From Anaerolineae bacterium (GTDB lineage Bacteria > Chloroflexota > Anaerolineae > Promineifilales > Promineifilaceae): a stretch of DNA of 64,000 nt. The stretch spans positions 26,647 to 90,646 of the forward strand of contig JAHDWJ010000025.1 in NCBI GenBank assembly GCA_023384415.1, given 5' to 3'. The first letter of the stretch is position 1, and every line of letters starts with the position of its first letter. Shown here piece after piece: positions 63,788 through 64,000 of the stretch. A program made the position numbers and the translations under genes. The notes under the pieces are model-generated. The model did no database searches. It worked only from the letters and a program-made list of their open reading frames with translations, and was not told the origin of the DNA.

Positions 63788-64000
63788 TGGTGGGGTTTTG
63801 CTTTTTTAACTGCTGCAAATAAGCCTCTATCTCCTCTGGGGAATACTGTCGCAGCACTTCTTCGGGGCGCAAGCCAACCAACCGCTCCTCGGGGCGGTAT
63901 TGTCGCAACACTTCTTCAGGGCGCAAGCCAACCAACCGCTCCTCAGGGCGGTATTGTCGCAGCACTTCTTCAGGGCGGTATTGTCGCAGCACTTCTTCGG
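63759..64000 (-). CDS. LRPEEVLRQYRPEERL-repeat protein, C-terminal part (runs off the right edge)
   Basis: The minus-strand frame is open to the right edge and codes for tandem 18-residue units LRQYRPEERLVGLRPEEV plus a nine-residue half unit, ending in SPEEIEAYLQQLKKQ. Such tails occur at the C terminus of Rpn/PD-(D/E)XK transposase-like proteins of Chloroflexota, from memory of the family; the catalytic domain would lie outside the window. If so this is a mobile-type nuclease gene. The start is not in the window. Confidence 0.55.
   Translation of the reverse strand, partial: EEVLRQYRPEEVLRQYRPEERLVGLRPEEVLRQYRPEERLVGLRPEEVLRQYSPEEIEAYLQQLKKQNPTNGEHQGDKG
63831..64000. repeat. 54-base tandem repeat coding for the LRPEEV units
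   Basis: Near-identical units of 54 bases (containing GGCGCAAGCCAACCAACCG and GCGGTATTGTCGCA) at about 63858 and 63912, then a 27-base half unit near 63966. The DNA identity is high, so the expansion is recent. Confidence 0.8.

Noticed and set aside
1-64000. NotI-type GCGGCCGC sites as leftover cloning linkers
   Set aside because: They lie inside intact conserved genes such as era and gltX, in many contexts and codon phases, and occur about 93 times; linkers would not do this.

Overview
The window looks like a chromosomal segment of a filamentous-type Chloroflexota bacterium, probably class Anaerolineae or a close relative. I infer this from the very large GAF/PAS proteins with the F-x-YH-A-x-IYLLDE and NPLLPxT signatures, the LRPEEVLRQYRPEERL repeat protein at the right edge, the Asp-type MurA, a DUF951 protein and a divergent Lgt-like protein. 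No rRNA is present, so the placement is by family resemblance only. There is one tRNA (Gln, CTG anticodon). I see no CRISPR array, IS transposase or prophage.

Layout. 1-1.6 kb: a cut-off GAF sensor overlapping endonuclease III (minus strand). 1.7-7.3 kb: acpP with its own promoter and terminator, a small membrane protein, and a solitary rpoB that has its own promoter, a hairpin-containing leader and its own terminator; neither rplJL nor rpoC is beside it. 7.3-11.1 kb: M50 protease, HD protein and GT4 glycosyltransferase in one run, preceded by a sorted surface protein. 11.4-16.7 kb: DUF951, a processive GT2, a lipoprotein with a thioredoxin-like domain, CopC, a nitrilase-family amidohydrolase and a TIM-barrel isomerase. 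16.7-25.4 kb: GT87 membrane glycosyltransferase, era, a Tat-exported coiled-coil protein, a phosphoesterase, a Ser/Thr kinase fused to a decayed cyclase domain, LysE, gltX and tRNA-Gln. 25.6-37.4 kb, mostly minus strand: PEP-synthase-like ATP-grasp protein, Lgt-like protein, SGNH hydrolase, TlpA, RlmM-like methyltransferase, a Fic gene broken by an in-frame amber codon, rimO, a RodZ-like protein, rplI and murA.

37.9-63.4 kb is the most distinctive region: eight collinear plus-strand genes with gaps of only about 37-117 bases. They encode two membrane GAF proteins, an NMT1/ThiY-type solute-binding lipoprotein, a third membrane Cache-HAMP-GAF protein, a 1,818-residue membrane PAS/GAF protein, a 2,321-residue soluble protein with about ten GAF domains, one PAS/GAF histidine kinase and one single-domain response regulator. 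Only one protein has a kinase core. Five of the other sensors end in the same truncated-GAF tail, and several share an LTREGW-type module. The natural reading is a many-input sensory array feeding a single kinase-regulator pair.

Genome-wide signals: the palindrome GCGGCCGC occurs about 93 times by hand count (about one per 690 bases, where base composition predicts about two in the whole window). It behaves like the HIP1 palindrome of cyanobacteria but has a different sequence, and is missing from rpoB and a few other stretches. Other repeats include a 116-base MITE-like element in two copies, a 31-base ATTTACGATTGA-type intergenic repeat, CACAGATG repeats, and short-period CACGTTT/CATTCAT-type runs, some of which have become coding sequence in copC.
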